From contig SVTU01000001.1 of the NCBI GenBank assembly GCA_015063655.1, positions 1 to 39,516 on the forward strand: a DNA stretch of 39,516 nt, in the 5' to 3' direction. The notes beneath the pieces are model-generated. The model saw only the letters and a list, made by a program, of their open reading frames with translations. It made no database searches and was not told the DNA's origin. Within the stretch, counting starts at the first letter, position 1. Each line of letters begins with the position of its first letter. This DNA is from Oscillospiraceae bacterium (lineage in GTDB: Bacteria > Bacillota > Clostridia > Oscillospirales > CAG-272). Made by a program: the position numbers and the translations under genes. Positions 30,463 through 39,281 of the stretch are shown here, in pieces.

Positions 30463-33105
30463 TTAGTTGTTTTTGCCAAGCTTTCTCTGGATCAGCTTAA
30501 CAAGCTCGACCACGGGGATCACGACCACACCAAGTCCGATGGCGATCACGTACTCAACAAGGCCGACGGGCGCAAAGCCGAAGGCGTTGGCGAGGAAGGA
30601 GATCTCACAAACGAGTGTCGTTGCCACGAGGGAGCCGACGCCTGCCAGCCACAGCGTCTTGTTCTGCGAGCCAAGGGCAAAGATACTGCCGCGCTGAGAA
30701 CGCATGTTGAAGCTGTGGAAGATCTCGGCCATCGACATGGTCAAGAACGCCATGGTCATGCCGTGGGCACTGTTCGTGATCTCCCAGTTCCCTGTTTCAA
30801 CGAAGTGGCCGATAAAGTACGAGGCAATGGTCAGCACGGTGACGAGCACGCCTTGGTAGGCGATATCCACACCCATGCCACCCGAGAAGATGCCTGCCTT
30901 GGCATTGCGGGGCTTGCGGCGCATGATATCAGGCTCTGCCTTCTCCATACCCAAAGCAAGTGCGGGGAAGCAGTCGGTCACCAGGTTGATCCAAAGCAGG
31001 TGAACGGGCTTGAGAATGGTAAAGCCCAAAAGGGTTGCCGTAAAGATGGACAGCACCTCGCTCATGTTCGAGCCGAGCAGGAACTGAATGGCCTTACGGA
31101 TGTTATCATAGATGCGGCGACCCTCCTCGACCGCGCCCACGATGGTGGCAAAATTATCGTCGGTCAACACCATGTCAGCTACGTTCTTGGTAACGTCCGT
31201 ACCCGTGATACCCATACCGACGCCGATGTCGGCACTCTTGATTGAGGGGGCGTCGTTGACGCCGTCACCCGTCATGGCGGTTACGTAGCCTGCCTTGCGC
31301 CAAGCGTTGACGATTCTCGTCTTATGCTCGGGCTGAACACGGGCATACACGCTGATATCCTTGAATTTGGCCTCAAACTCAGCATCGTCCATATCGTTGA
31401 GCTGTGCGCCCGTGATCGCACAGGTTTCCTCGGTGATGATGCCAAGCTCCTTGGCGATCGCCACAGCGGTATCAATATGGTCACCCGTGATCATGATGGG
31501 ACGGATGCCTGCGCTGCGGCACTGTACAATCGCGTCCTTGACCTCGGGACGAACGGGATCGATCATACCGCAAAGGCCAACGAAGCAAAGGTTCTCCTCC
31601 AAATGCTCTGCCTCGTAATCGGCAGGTGCATTCTCATACACTCTCATCGAGCAGGCAAGCACACGCAAAGCCTTGTCTGCCATGGTCTTGTTGGCTGCAA
31701 GAATGGTATTCTTATACGCCTCGGTCATGGGAACGGGCTTGCCGTCCTCAAGATAGTGTGTGCAGCGCCCGATCACCACGTCGGGCGCACCCTTGGTGTA
31801 CTGCGTGTAGTGACCCTCCGTCACGTGCACGGTGGACATCATCTTTCGGGCCGAGTCAAAGGGAGCCTCGCCCGAGCGGGGGAAGCTTGCCTTGAGATCG
31901 TACTTCTTCATGCCGAGCTTATCCGCCCAAACAACAAGTGCCGCCTCAGTGGGCTCGCCCGTTACGTTTCCGTCGGTATCGATCTCGGCATCACAGCAAA
32001 GAGCCATTGCCGAGGCGATCTGCTTCTCGTTCTCACCGAAGAAGTCCACAACGGTCATTTTGTTCTGTGTCAACGTTCCCGTCTTATCCGAGCAAATGAT
32101 CTGCGCACAGCCAAGCGTTTCCACCGCCGTAAGACGGCGAATGATGGCGTTGCGCTTGGACATGTTGGTAACGCCGATGGAAAGCACCACGGTCACCACA
32201 GCGGCAAGTCCCTCGGGAATGGCCGCAACAGCCAGCGAAACAGCGATCATAAAGGAAGGAAGAATGGTTTCGTTAAAGCTGAAATTGCCTGCACGTAAAA
32301 GCTGAACGCCGAACACAACGATACAGATACCAAGCACAAGCCAGGTAAGGATCTTGGAAAGCTGATTCAGCTTTCTCTGCAGGGGCGTCTCTCCGTCCTC
32401 TGCCTGCTGAAGCGCACCTGCGATCTTACCCATTTCGGTATCCATGCCCGTAGCGGTCACAACGGCCGTGCCGCGTCCGTACACAACGGTGGAGCCCATA
32501 TACAGCATGTTCTTGCGGTCACCGAGGGGAACGTCCTTCTCTCCATCCTTGAGATTGATAATATCGATGAATTTGGTAACGGGGACAGACTCACCCGTCA
32601 GCGCGGCCTCCTCGACCTTCAGGCTTGCGTTCTCCAAAATTCTCGCATCGGCGGGAACGGCATCGCCTGCCTCCAGCAGAATGATATCGCCAACGACCAG
32701 ATCCTCACTGTGAATGATCTGCACCTTACCGTCACGCAACACCTTTGACGTCGCCGCCGACATCTCCTGAAGGGCCTCGATGGCCTTCTCTGCCTTGCTC
32801 TCCTGGTACACACCGAGAACAGCGTTCACGATAACCACCGCCAAAATGATGATGACGTCGGCAAAGCTCTCGCCCTCCACAACGGCCAACACGCCGCTGA
32901 TGGCTGCGGCGACCAGCAGAATGATGATCATCGGATCTGCCAGCTGCTCAAGAAAACGACGGAAGATCGACTTGCCCTTAGCGGCGGCCAATTTATTCTT
33001 ACCGTTTGTCTCCAAACGCTTGGCTGCCTCGGCAGAGGTAAGGCCTTCCCTCGCTCCGCCAACCTCTTGCAAGACCTTGTCGCCGTCTGTGCAATAAAAC
33101 TTCAT
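30463..33105 (-). CDS. Cation-translocating P-type ATPase, Ca2+ (SERCA/PMCA) type
   Basis: An 880-residue P2-type pump. Features in order are an N-terminal cation-ATPase domain, helices M1-M2 (about 57-100), the actuator loop LTGES (169-173), M4 with the ion-binding PEGL (297-300, AAIPEGLAAVVT), phosphorylation site D340 in CSDKTGTLTQNKM, MITGDH and GDGVNDAP in the P domain, then six C-terminal helices. PEGL and the overall length fit Ca2+ export ATPases such as YloB. An AGGAGG site precedes ATG 33105. It is transcribed alone. Confidence 0.93.
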   Translation of the reverse strand: MKFYCTDGDKVLQEVGGAREGLTSAEAAKRLETNGKNKLAAAKGKSIFRRFLEQLADPMIIILLVAAAISGVLAVVEGESFADVIIILAVVIVNAVLGVYQESKAEKAIEALQEMSAATSKVLRDGKVQIIHSEDLVVGDIILLEAGDAVPADARILENASLKVEEAALTGESVPVTKFIDIINLKDGEKDVPLGDRKNMLYMGSTVVYGRGTAVVTATGMDTEMGKIAGALQQAEDGETPLQRKLNQLSKILTWLVLGICIVVFGVQLLRAGNFSFNETILPSFMIAVSLAVAAIPEGLAAVVTVVLSIGVTNMSKRNAIIRRLTAVETLGCAQIICSDKTGTLTQNKMTVVDFFGENEKQIASAMALCCDAEIDTDGNVTGEPTEAALVVWADKLGMKKYDLKASFPRSGEAPFDSARKMMSTVHVTEGHYTQYTKGAPDVVIGRCTHYLEDGKPVPMTEAYKNTILAANKTMADKALRVLACSMRVYENAPADYEAEHLEENLCFVGLCGMIDPVRPEVKDAIVQCRSAGIRPIMITGDHIDTAVAIAKELGIITEETCAITGAQLNDMDDAEFEAKFKDISVYARVQPEHKTRIVNAWRKAGYVTAMTGDGVNDAPSIKSADIGVGMGITGTDVTKNVADMVLTDDNFATIVGAVEEGRRIYDNIRKAIQFLLGSNMSEVLSIFTATLLGFTILKPVHLLWINLVTDCFPALALGMEKAEPDIMRRKPRNAKAGIFSGGMGVDIAYQGVLVTVLTIASYFIGHFVETGNWEITNSAHGMTMAFLTMSMAEIFHSFNMRSQRGSIFALGSQNKTLWLAGVGSLVATTLVCEISFLANAFGFAPVGLVEYVIAIGLGVVVIPVVELVKLIQRKLGKNN

Positions 33106-33136
33106 GCAAATTCCTCCTGTTTAAGATAATGCTACT

Positions 33137-33165
33137 ATTATATCATATCCGTTTTTGAATTACAA
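33137..33165 (-). promoter_or_regulatory. Promoter of the P-type ATPase gene
   Basis: On the minus strand: TTGTAA (33165-33160), 17-bp spacer, TATAAT (33142-33137). Confidence 0.7.
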
Positions 33166-33255
33166 TACACGAAACAAAATCGCTGTTACATTTTTTCTCT
33201 TCTCTGCAATCCATGTTACAAATTTAGACATTTTTTGATAATTGTCCCAAAGTTT

Positions 33256-33281
33256 TTGCACAAAGCCCTTGAATTGTGCAA
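33256..33281. promoter_or_regulatory. Dyad TTGCAC...GTGCAA over the tetR -35 box, candidate operator
   Basis: Six-bp perfect arms (33256-33261 and 33276-33281) with a 14-bp centre that contains the TTGAAT -35 element. The position suits autorepression by the TetR protein encoded next. Confidence 0.4.
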
Positions 33282-33297
33282 TTTGTCATGATACAAT
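33269..33297 (+). promoter_or_regulatory. Promoter of the tetR-family gene
   Basis: TTGAAT at 33269-33274, 17-bp spacer, TACAAT at 33292-33297. Confidence 0.7.
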
Positions 33298-33338
33298 AAA
33301 TAGGAAAGCAACATATCCTTTTTGAGGAGGGACACTTC

Positions 33339-33854
33339 TTGGCAGATTCATACATAACCAAAAAAGCATTGGCTAACGCCTTAAAGGAGCTGATGGCAGA
33401 CATTCCCTTTGCTAAGATCAACATCAGCCACATATGCGACAAGTGCCAGATGAACCGAAAGAGCTTTTACTATCATTTCCGTGACAAGTACGATCTCATT
33501 AACTGGATCTTTGATACCGAGTTTTTGCAGACCCTGCCCCACGGCAAGATCATCACCCATTGGGAGCTGATCTGCGGACTGTGCGATTACTTTTACCGTG
33601 AGCAGGCCTTTTACCGCAAGGTGTTCAAGATCAAGGGGCAGAATTCGTTTTGTGAATACTTCCAATCCATCCTCACACCCATTCTTGAGCGTGAGCTTGC
33701 CACCCGCTCCCCCGACCGTGCCGCCACCCCCTTCTGCGTTCATTTTTACGTGGATGCCTTTATCTGCACCTTTGACCGCTGGCTCTCGGATAAAGAGCCC
33801 GATACGCCCGCACGCTTCACCGAAAAGCTCCGCACGTGCCTGGCCATTATGTAA
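33339..33854 (+). CDS. TetR/AcrR-family transcriptional regulator
   Basis: A 171-residue regulator. The helix-turn-helix lies at about 8-50 (KKALANALKELMADIPFAKI, then SHICDKCQMNRKSFYYHFRDK), with the YYHF and KYDLI features of TetR recognition helices. The C-terminal half resembles the group near DhaS-type regulators (TetR_C_8-like). It starts with TTG at 33339, placed by the strong GAGGAGG 8 bp upstream. It is between a Ca2+-type ATPase (divergent) and an MFS transporter (same strand, own promoter). The ligand is unknown. Confidence 0.88.
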   Translation: MADSYITKKALANALKELMADIPFAKINISHICDKCQMNRKSFYYHFRDKYDLINWIFDTEFLQTLPHGKIITHWELICGLCDYFYREQAFYRKVFKIKGQNSFCEYFQSILTPILERELATRSPDRAATPFCVHFYVDAFICTFDRWLSDKEPDTPARFTEKLRTCLAIM

Positions 33855-33864
33855 ATCCTTTTCT

Positions 33865-33897
33865 AAAAAAATGAGGACTTTCGTCCTCATTTTTTTA
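33865..33897 (+). terminator. Rho-independent terminator after tetR
   Basis: A 14-bp stem AAAAAAATGAGGAC (33865-33878) with its complement ending in seven T (33884-33897). Confidence 0.92.
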
Positions 33898-33916
33898 TTT
33901 TTTTATCAAAACCCCC

Positions 33917-33945
33917 TTTACAAGGCGCACAATATAGTGTATAAT
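33917..33945 (+). promoter_or_regulatory. Promoter of the MFS transporter gene
   Basis: TTTACA at 33917-33922, 17-bp spacer, TATAAT at 33940-33945. Confidence 0.8.
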
Positions 33946-33991
33946 CATGTCAGCGTTTATTTTTTCAAAGAAAAAGAAAGGACAGCAAAAA

Positions 33992-35383
33992 ATGAACAAG
34001 AAGAATTCTTCGGAAAAGTGGAGCTACGGCTACACACCCGAGCAAAAGAAGCGTTTTACCCTTCACGCCATTCTGTTTTTGGTCATGTTCTCCGTTTTAT
34101 ACTGCACGCTCTACTGCATGCGCCAAAACATTACCCTTGGCGGTCAGTATCTTGAGCTTCCCGTCGAGGAGGGCGGCCTTGGTTGGAACAAGGGCACGAT
34201 CGGCATCATGACGAGCGTCCTGTTCTGGACCTATGGCATCGGTCACCTCATCAATGGCAGACTGTCCGAGCGCTTCGGTCCTCATAAGTTTATCATCGGT
34301 GCGATCGTTCTCTCCTTCGGTGCCAACATGCTGATGGGTCTGACAGGCTTTTTGCCCCCCATGCCCGATATCTTCGGCATCAGCAGTCTTGTTCTGATCA
34401 TGGCACTTATTTGGGGACTGAACGGCTACTTCCAGTCCATGGCCTGGAGCTCGGGGCTTGCCGTGCTGACCAACTGGTGGCCGAGCGACCGCCGTGGCTT
34501 TGCCGTGGGCTTTACGCACGCCTTCTCAGGCCTTGGCGGCACGGTTGCCACCATCGCCGTTGCCGTCTCGATGACGGTTGCTGCCAAGCTGGATCTCAAC
34601 CTTGGCTGGCAAGCCATCTTCTTCCTGCCCGCTATTCTGCCCGCTATCATGCTGATCGTCTATCTGCTTTGCTCCCGCCCCTCTCCCGAAAGAGTCGGTC
34701 TGCCTCCCTATCAGGAGAAGTCCGTGCAAAAGAACGAGGAAGAGGAGCACATGAAGGCCATCGTCAGAGAAAAGGGCACTCTATATCCCTACTTCCATCT
34801 TTTGTCTAACCCCAAGTTCCTGATCTTTGTTTTCGTTACCTTCCTGTGCGGCGTGGCTCGCTACGGACTGACACAGTGGATCCCCTACTACTTCACCGCC
34901 GAATACGGCATTGACATTGAGGCCAGCCTCTTCGGCTCGCTCGCCCTGTCCGTGGGTATGGCCGTCGGTACGTTCGTCGTTCCCGTCATTACCGATAAGC
35001 TCTGCCCCACCAACCGCATGCCTGCCGTTATCATCAGCGCCCTGTTGGCGGCCGCCGCCATCGTGGGCTTCCTACCCTTAGACCCCAAGGTCCCCGGGCA
35101 GTTGGTTCTGATCCAGGTGCTGTTGTTTATCGCAGGCTTTGGTATCTACGCCGTTGACGGCATTGCCTTTACCTACGCCACTGACGTTGGTGGCCGTGTG
35201 TTCTCGGGTACGGCCTCGGGCATTTTGGATTTCTCTGCCTACATGGGTGCGGCGATCCAGTCCATCGTATACGGCTTTATCTTCGATCTCAACCATACCA
35301 TCATTTTCTACACCATCGTTGCCTTCTGTGCGGTCAACGCCGCTCTCGCCTTCATCGGCTCTCGCAAGAAAAAACAGGCGTAA
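33992..35383 (+). CDS. MFS transporter, organophosphate:phosphate antiporter (GlpT/UhpT) type
   Basis: A 463-residue protein with twelve predicted membrane helices and a central loop (about 240-275, PSPERVGLPPYQEKS and on). The segment LYCTLYCMRQNITLGG in helix 1, and GRLSERFGPHKF between helices 2 and 3, fit the OPA family that exchanges sugar phosphates or glycerol-3-phosphate for phosphate. The start is ATG 33992 (AAAGGA, 10 bp); a start at 33947 would lie on the transcription start and lacks a site. The nearby TetR regulator may control it. The substrate is not decidable. Confidence 0.85.
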   Translation: MNKKNSSEKWSYGYTPEQKKRFTLHAILFLVMFSVLYCTLYCMRQNITLGGQYLELPVEEGGLGWNKGTIGIMTSVLFWTYGIGHLINGRLSERFGPHKFIIGAIVLSFGANMLMGLTGFLPPMPDIFGISSLVLIMALIWGLNGYFQSMAWSSGLAVLTNWWPSDRRGFAVGFTHAFSGLGGTVATIAVAVSMTVAAKLDLNLGWQAIFFLPAILPAIMLIVYLLCSRPSPERVGLPPYQEKSVQKNEEEEHMKAIVREKGTLYPYFHLLSNPKFLIFVFVTFLCGVARYGLTQWIPYYFTAEYGIDIEASLFGSLALSVGMAVGTFVVPVITDKLCPTNRMPAVIISALLAAAAIVGFLPLDPKVPGQLVLIQVLLFIAGFGIYAVDGIAFTYATDVGGRVFSGTASGILDFSAYMGAAIQSIVYGFIFDLNHTIIFYTIVAFCAVNAALAFIGSRKKKQA

Positions 35384-35401
35384 TCATTGCCTTTGGCATA
35401 C

Positions 35402-35442
35402 AAAAGGACAGAGAATGCATTTGCATTCTCTGTCCTTTTTTT
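35402..35442. terminator. Bidirectional terminator between MFS and cysteine desulfurase genes
   Basis: An 18-bp stem AAAAGGACAGAGAATGCA (35402-35419) with 35422-35439, flanked by a T-run to 35442 on plus and TTTTG on minus. Confidence 0.92.
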
Positions 35443-35473
35443 GTCGGTAAGCCGTGTATTGAGGCATCCTTCT

Positions 35474-36631
35474 TCAGCGCTTAATGCGCACAAGTCGATC
35501 AAGTCCCGCCTGAAGGCCTCGGCACAGAGCGTCAATATCGCTCGGCGTATTCTCTCGGCCAAGGCTGATGCGAAGCGAGCAATCCGCCTCGTGAGCAGAC
35601 AGCCCGAAGGCGAGCAAGGCATCGCTCGGGTGCGAGGCATGCGACGAGCAGGCCGATCCGCTGGACACACAAAGTCCCTCGGATGACAAAAAGTGAAGCA
35701 TGGTCTCACTCTTGATATGCGGCAGAGTGATATGAAGGATGTGGGGAGCATGACACACGGGCGTGTTGACCGCAATCCCCATGTCACGCACGCGCCTCTC
35801 TCCTTCACTGCGCAGGCTCTCCATAGCGGCAAGCTCCTCCTTGATGCGTGGCGAAAGCTCCGCCACAGCACCGCCAAAGCCCGCAATACCGATCACGTTC
35901 TCGGTTCCCGAGCGCATGCCTCTCTCCTGGCCGCCCCCCACCAAGAACGGCACGAGCCTCTTGGCGGTAAGTATTTTTTTCGATACGTACAACGCACCCA
36001 CGCCCTTCGGCGCATGCACCTTGTGTCCGCTGAGGGTGATCAGATCCGCACCAAGCGTCATCGGTGTAAACGGGGTCTTTAGGAAGCCCTGCACGGCATC
36101 GCAATGCGTGACCGCCTCGGGATATTTTGCCTTGATACGGCGAAATGCCTCTTCTACGTCGTAGCGTGCGCCCGTCTCGTTGTTGACCATCATCATGCTG
36201 GCAAGCAGCACGGGCTTATCCAAGGCCGCATCAAGGGCCGCCATGTCCAACGCTCCGCCCCGTGTGGGAATGCGAACGATCTCAAAGCCATCCTCACTGA
36301 GGCGGGCAAGTGCCTGCGACACGGAGGGATGCTCTGAGTCGGTGGTGATAATGCGGCAGGCCTCCCGCCTCTTCTTGGCATATGCCGTTCCGAAGAGCGC
36401 AAGTGACGTTGCCTCTGTTCCGCACGAGGTGAAGAACAGCTCGCCCTGACGCTCGGCGTGACCGCCAAGCCCCTGCATAACCTGCCTTCTTGCCTGCTCC
36501 AAAAGCTTTTGCGCCCGCAGGCCCTCGATGTGCAGAGACGAGGGATTTCCAAAGCATGTCATGGCCTCCGCCATGGCCTGCCGTGCCCCCTCACACAGCG
36601 GTGTGGTGGCACTGTGATCCAAATATATCAT
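35474..36631 (-). CDS. Cysteine desulfurase, NifS/IscS family
   Basis: A PLP enzyme of 385 residues that takes sulfur from cysteine for iron-sulfur clusters or thio-tRNA. It begins MIYLDHSATTP, with H101 in DSEHPS, PLP lysine K204 in LSGHKVHAPKG, and catalytic C328 in SSGSACSSHA, as in the group I (NifS/IscS) loop. No IscU or thiI follows within the window, so the specific role is open; an upstream lipoprotein gene ends 14 bp before it and probably shares its transcript. GGGGGAG precedes ATG 36631. Confidence 0.92.
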   Translation of the reverse strand: MIYLDHSATTPLCEGARQAMAEAMTCFGNPSSLHIEGLRAQKLLEQARRQVMQGLGGHAERQGELFFTSCGTEATSLALFGTAYAKKRREACRIITTDSEHPSVSQALARLSEDGFEIVRIPTRGGALDMAALDAALDKPVLLASMMMVNNETGARYDVEEAFRRIKAKYPEAVTHCDAVQGFLKTPFTPMTLGADLITLSGHKVHAPKGVGALYVSKKILTAKRLVPFLVGGGQERGMRSGTENVIGIAGFGGAVAELSPRIKEELAAMESLRSEGERRVRDMGIAVNTPVCHAPHILHITLPHIKSETMLHFLSSEGLCVSSGSACSSHASHPSDALLAFGLSAHEADCSLRISLGRENTPSDIDALCRGLQAGLDRLVRIKR

Positions 36632-36645
36632 ATGCTCCCCCGCTC

Positions 36646-37644
36646 TTATCGGAAGGTAAAGCTGTCAAGCATAGCATCCACGTCCTCCGCATGAAGGTCA
36701 AAGCACTCGTCAACTGCCGTATAGGTCACCGTGTACACCATATCACGGTATACAAGAATTGTCTGACGGATGCGGAAGCAAACCGTGCCGTCCCATACAC
36801 GGTACACCACGTCCACGGCATCACGGTTGGCAACACGGTACGTACCCTCGGAAAGAACTTCAAAGCCGTCAAGCTCCTCGGCATAGACCTCCCTTACCTC
36901 CTCCCAATGCTCCGCAGCCGTCATCACCTCTGCGGGCGAATACGAGGTCACGCTGACGTTGGAGCGTGTGCTTTCGGGATAATAAGCAAAGCCCGTAGCC
37001 TTCTGTGAGCTGCAAATCCATGCGTTCGGCACGTACAGTCGGTATTCGGTGTCGTCACCCGAGGCGATCTTCATGCCATCGGGCGTATGCTTGTCGGTTA
37101 CGGCGTCGGCATGCGCCTCCTCTCGCTCACGAAGCACGAAGACGTCAAGGATGGACGCTATCTCCTCCGCCACGCCATCGAAGGAGTCGACGGGGACGTA
37201 AAAGCACAGCGTGACCATATCGCCTCGGTATTTCGTGGCATACTGCGTAACGGCATAGTCCACGCCGTTGCGCTCTGCCTTGTATTCAATTCGGTAGGCA
37301 TCCGCTCCGCCAAGCACCGAGCTTTCGGGATTGGAAACAAGCTCGAAATCCGACAAGCGGTCTGCCGCCGACTGCAGGCAAGCCGCAAGGTACGCTTCCA
37401 CGGTCAAATCACCGTCAGAGGGCGTCATATAGTAGGCACTCACCAGCATAGGCTCGGGTACGTTGCGAAATGCTCCCGATATGCCGCTATCGGCGTTGGA
37501 GGTCCAGTTTTCGGGCACGTACAAAATAAACGGCTCTCCGCTGACGGTTACGTCCTTCATGCCCTCCGGCACGTCACTCTTACGGCAAGCCACAGCCCCA
37601 AGACAAATGAGAAGCACCAAGGCAAGGGCTATTACTTTCTTCAT
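36646..37644 (-). CDS. Lipoprotein with two tandem DcrB/PsbP-like domains
   Basis: A 332-residue secreted lipoprotein from ATG 37644: MKKVIALALVLLICLGAVAC with lipobox GAVAC, lipidated Cys at 20. The mature part holds two copies of one domain, each opening P(E/D)GMK...LYVP(E/N)(N/A)W (about residues 27-50 and 188-215) and closing with a strand ending in a final helix. This looks like the DcrB/DUF1795 or PsbP-like fold, which often acts as a small-molecule or protein docking surface; the function here is unknown. The longer frame from 37662 is rejected because the signal begins at MKKV. It is 14 bp upstream of the cysteine desulfurase. Confidence 0.82.
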   Translation of the reverse strand: MKKVIALALVLLICLGAVACRKSDVPEGMKDVTVSGEPFILYVPENWTSNADSGISGAFRNVPEPMLVSAYYMTPSDGDLTVEAYLAACLQSAADRLSDFELVSNPESSVLGGADAYRIEYKAERNGVDYAVTQYATKYRGDMVTLCFYVPVDSFDGVAEEIASILDVFVLREREEAHADAVTDKHTPDGMKIASGDDTEYRLYVPNAWICSSQKATGFAYYPESTRSNVSVTSYSPAEVMTAAEHWEEVREVYAEELDGFEVLSEGTYRVANRDAVDVVYRVWDGTVCFRIRQTILVYRDMVYTVTYTAVDECFDLHAEDVDAMLDSFTFR

Positions 37645-37677
37645 ATTTACACAGCCTTTCATGGGTTATTACCCTAT

Positions 37678-37706
37678 ATTATAGCAAAACTCCGTTACAA
37701 TATCAA
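37678..37706 (-). promoter_or_regulatory. Promoter of the lipoprotein-cysteine desulfurase pair
   Basis: On the minus strand: TTGATA (37706-37701), 17-bp spacer ending in TTGC, TATAAT (37683-37678). It lies 18 bp after the murD stop. Confidence 0.78.
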
Positions 37707-37723
37707 GTCTCAATTGTTAATTT

Positions 37724-39148
37724 TTAGGACAGCAAGGAGGCCACGATGCGCTTGAAGGCCTCGCCCCTTTGCATAAAGTTGGCAAAGGCATCAAAGCTGG
37801 CGCAGGCTGGCGAGAGCAGCACGCTCTGCCCCGATACCGCCACCGAGGCCGCCAGGCGCACGGCACGCTCGAAGTCAGGCTCTCGCATAATATACGGCAA
37901 GCGCACGCCCTGCTCGGCAAGAGCTTGAAGAGATGCCTCGATCTTCTCTGCCGTAGCCCCCGTCAGCACCACCGTGTGCGCCCGCTCGCAAAGTGCCTCG
38001 GCCAAGGGGGCAAACGGAATGCCCTTATCGTAGCCGCCGCATATAACCACAAGCTCCCCCGAAAGGGCATGCAGAGCGGCGGCCGTTCGTGTGGGGCTGG
38101 AATCAATGGAGCTGTTATAGTATCGCACACCGCCAAGCTCCCGCACAAGCTCCAGGCGGTGCGGCACACCGCCAAAGCGTTTTGCCACGTCTCGGTATAT
38201 CTCAAGCGGCACGTCGCCGTACGACAGAGCAATGGCGGTCATATAATTTTCTACGTTATGTATACCCGGTAACAGGATATCCGCCACGTCAAGCACCCGT
38301 ACTTCATCACGGCCGTCCGAATAGCAGATCGCCCCGCCGTGCAGGTACAGTGCCGCCGAACGCACAGCCCCTGCGGGCAATATCTCACCGACGCTTGCCT
38401 TGTGCGAGGAAAACAGCAGCATATCCCGTCCCCGCTCGCATGCCATGGCCATCGTCTCGGGATTGTCGGCATTGAAAACGGCCACACCGCACCCGTTCAC
38501 CGCTCTTTTCTTGGCCGCCACGTACTCTTCCATATCGGTATGCCAATCAAGATGGTTGGGCGTAACGTTGGTGACGGCAGCCCGTGTAAAGGCATGCGTC
38601 ATATCGCTCAGCTGAAAGCTGGAAAGCTCTAAAACCGCTACGTCCTGCGCCGTCATACTCTCTACCTCGGGCAACAGCGAATGGCCGATATTGCCGCCCA
38701 CAAGGGCACGCCCCTTCCCCTCTCTTCTCTTGGCCTCAGCCAAAAACAGATGAGTAAGCGTGGTGGTGGTGGTCTTTCCGTCGCTTCCCGTTATCGCATA
38801 GATCGGGCAGGGGCAGGAGGCACAAAACAATGCCATCTCTGAGGTCAATATCGTACCCCGTGCCACCGCACGGGCAATGGCGGGTATGTCAGGACGGATC
38901 CCCGGGGAGCGGAAAATCACCTCTCCCGAAAGCCCCTCAAAGCTCGGATTATCCAAGGAGAGCGACACGCCGAGAGCTCTGAGCTCTGCGGCTGTTTCTC
39001 CAAGAGCCGATTCGGTTTTCTTATCGTAGGCCGTCACGCTTGCCCCTGCCTGCACCAGCAGGCGAATGAGCGGCACGTTGGAGATACCGATCCCCAAAAC
39101 GTCACAGCGCACACCTCGAAGCTGTTCAATCCCTGTTATCCGTTCCAT
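37724..39148 (-). CDS. murD: UDP-N-acetylmuramoyl-L-alanine--D-glutamate ligase
   Basis: MurD adds D-Glu to UDP-MurNAc-L-Ala in the cytoplasm, the second step of peptide-stem assembly. The 474-residue protein has the N-terminal Rossmann-like domain (VLGIGISNVPLIRLL), P-loop TGSDGKTTTTT (120-130), the ELSSFQL and NVTPNHLDWH motifs of the Mur ligase centre, and the C-terminal ligase domain with YYNSSIDSSPTRTAAAL. The start ATG 39148 has GGGAGG 7 bp upstream; the longer frame is not needed. The other mur genes are outside the window. Confidence 0.95.
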   Translation of the reverse strand: MERITGIEQLRGVRCDVLGIGISNVPLIRLLVQAGASVTAYDKKTESALGETAAELRALGVSLSLDNPSFEGLSGEVIFRSPGIRPDIPAIARAVARGTILTSEMALFCASCPCPIYAITGSDGKTTTTTLTHLFLAEAKRREGKGRALVGGNIGHSLLPEVESMTAQDVAVLELSSFQLSDMTHAFTRAAVTNVTPNHLDWHTDMEEYVAAKKRAVNGCGVAVFNADNPETMAMACERGRDMLLFSSHKASVGEILPAGAVRSAALYLHGGAICYSDGRDEVRVLDVADILLPGIHNVENYMTAIALSYGDVPLEIYRDVAKRFGGVPHRLELVRELGGVRYYNSSIDSSPTRTAAALHALSGELVVICGGYDKGIPFAPLAEALCERAHTVVLTGATAEKIEASLQALAEQGVRLPYIMREPDFERAVRLAASVAVSGQSVLLSPACASFDAFANFMQRGEAFKRIVASLLS

Positions 39149-39178
39149 CGCAATCCCTCCCAAAGCACTCTATGTATT

Positions 39179-39207
39179 ATTATATACGCACACGGACTAA
39201 AATGCAA
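39179..39207 (-). promoter_or_regulatory. Promoter of murD
   Basis: On the minus strand: TTGCAT (39207-39202), 17-bp spacer, TATAAT (39184-39179). Confidence 0.75.
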
Positions 39208-39234
39208 GGGATAATTGCAAGATTCCACCAAAAT

Positions 39235-39267
39235 GGGACTGTCTCACATGCTCCTTGAGACAGTCCC
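39235..39267 (-). terminator. Terminator, GCTGTCTCA-like hairpin family
   Basis: GGGACTGTCTCA (39235-39246) pairs with TGAGACAGTCCC (39256-39267); on the minus strand it is followed by ATTTTGG. It closes the SGNH hydrolase gene. Confidence 0.8.
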
Positions 39268-39281
39268 GTACGATATGAATA

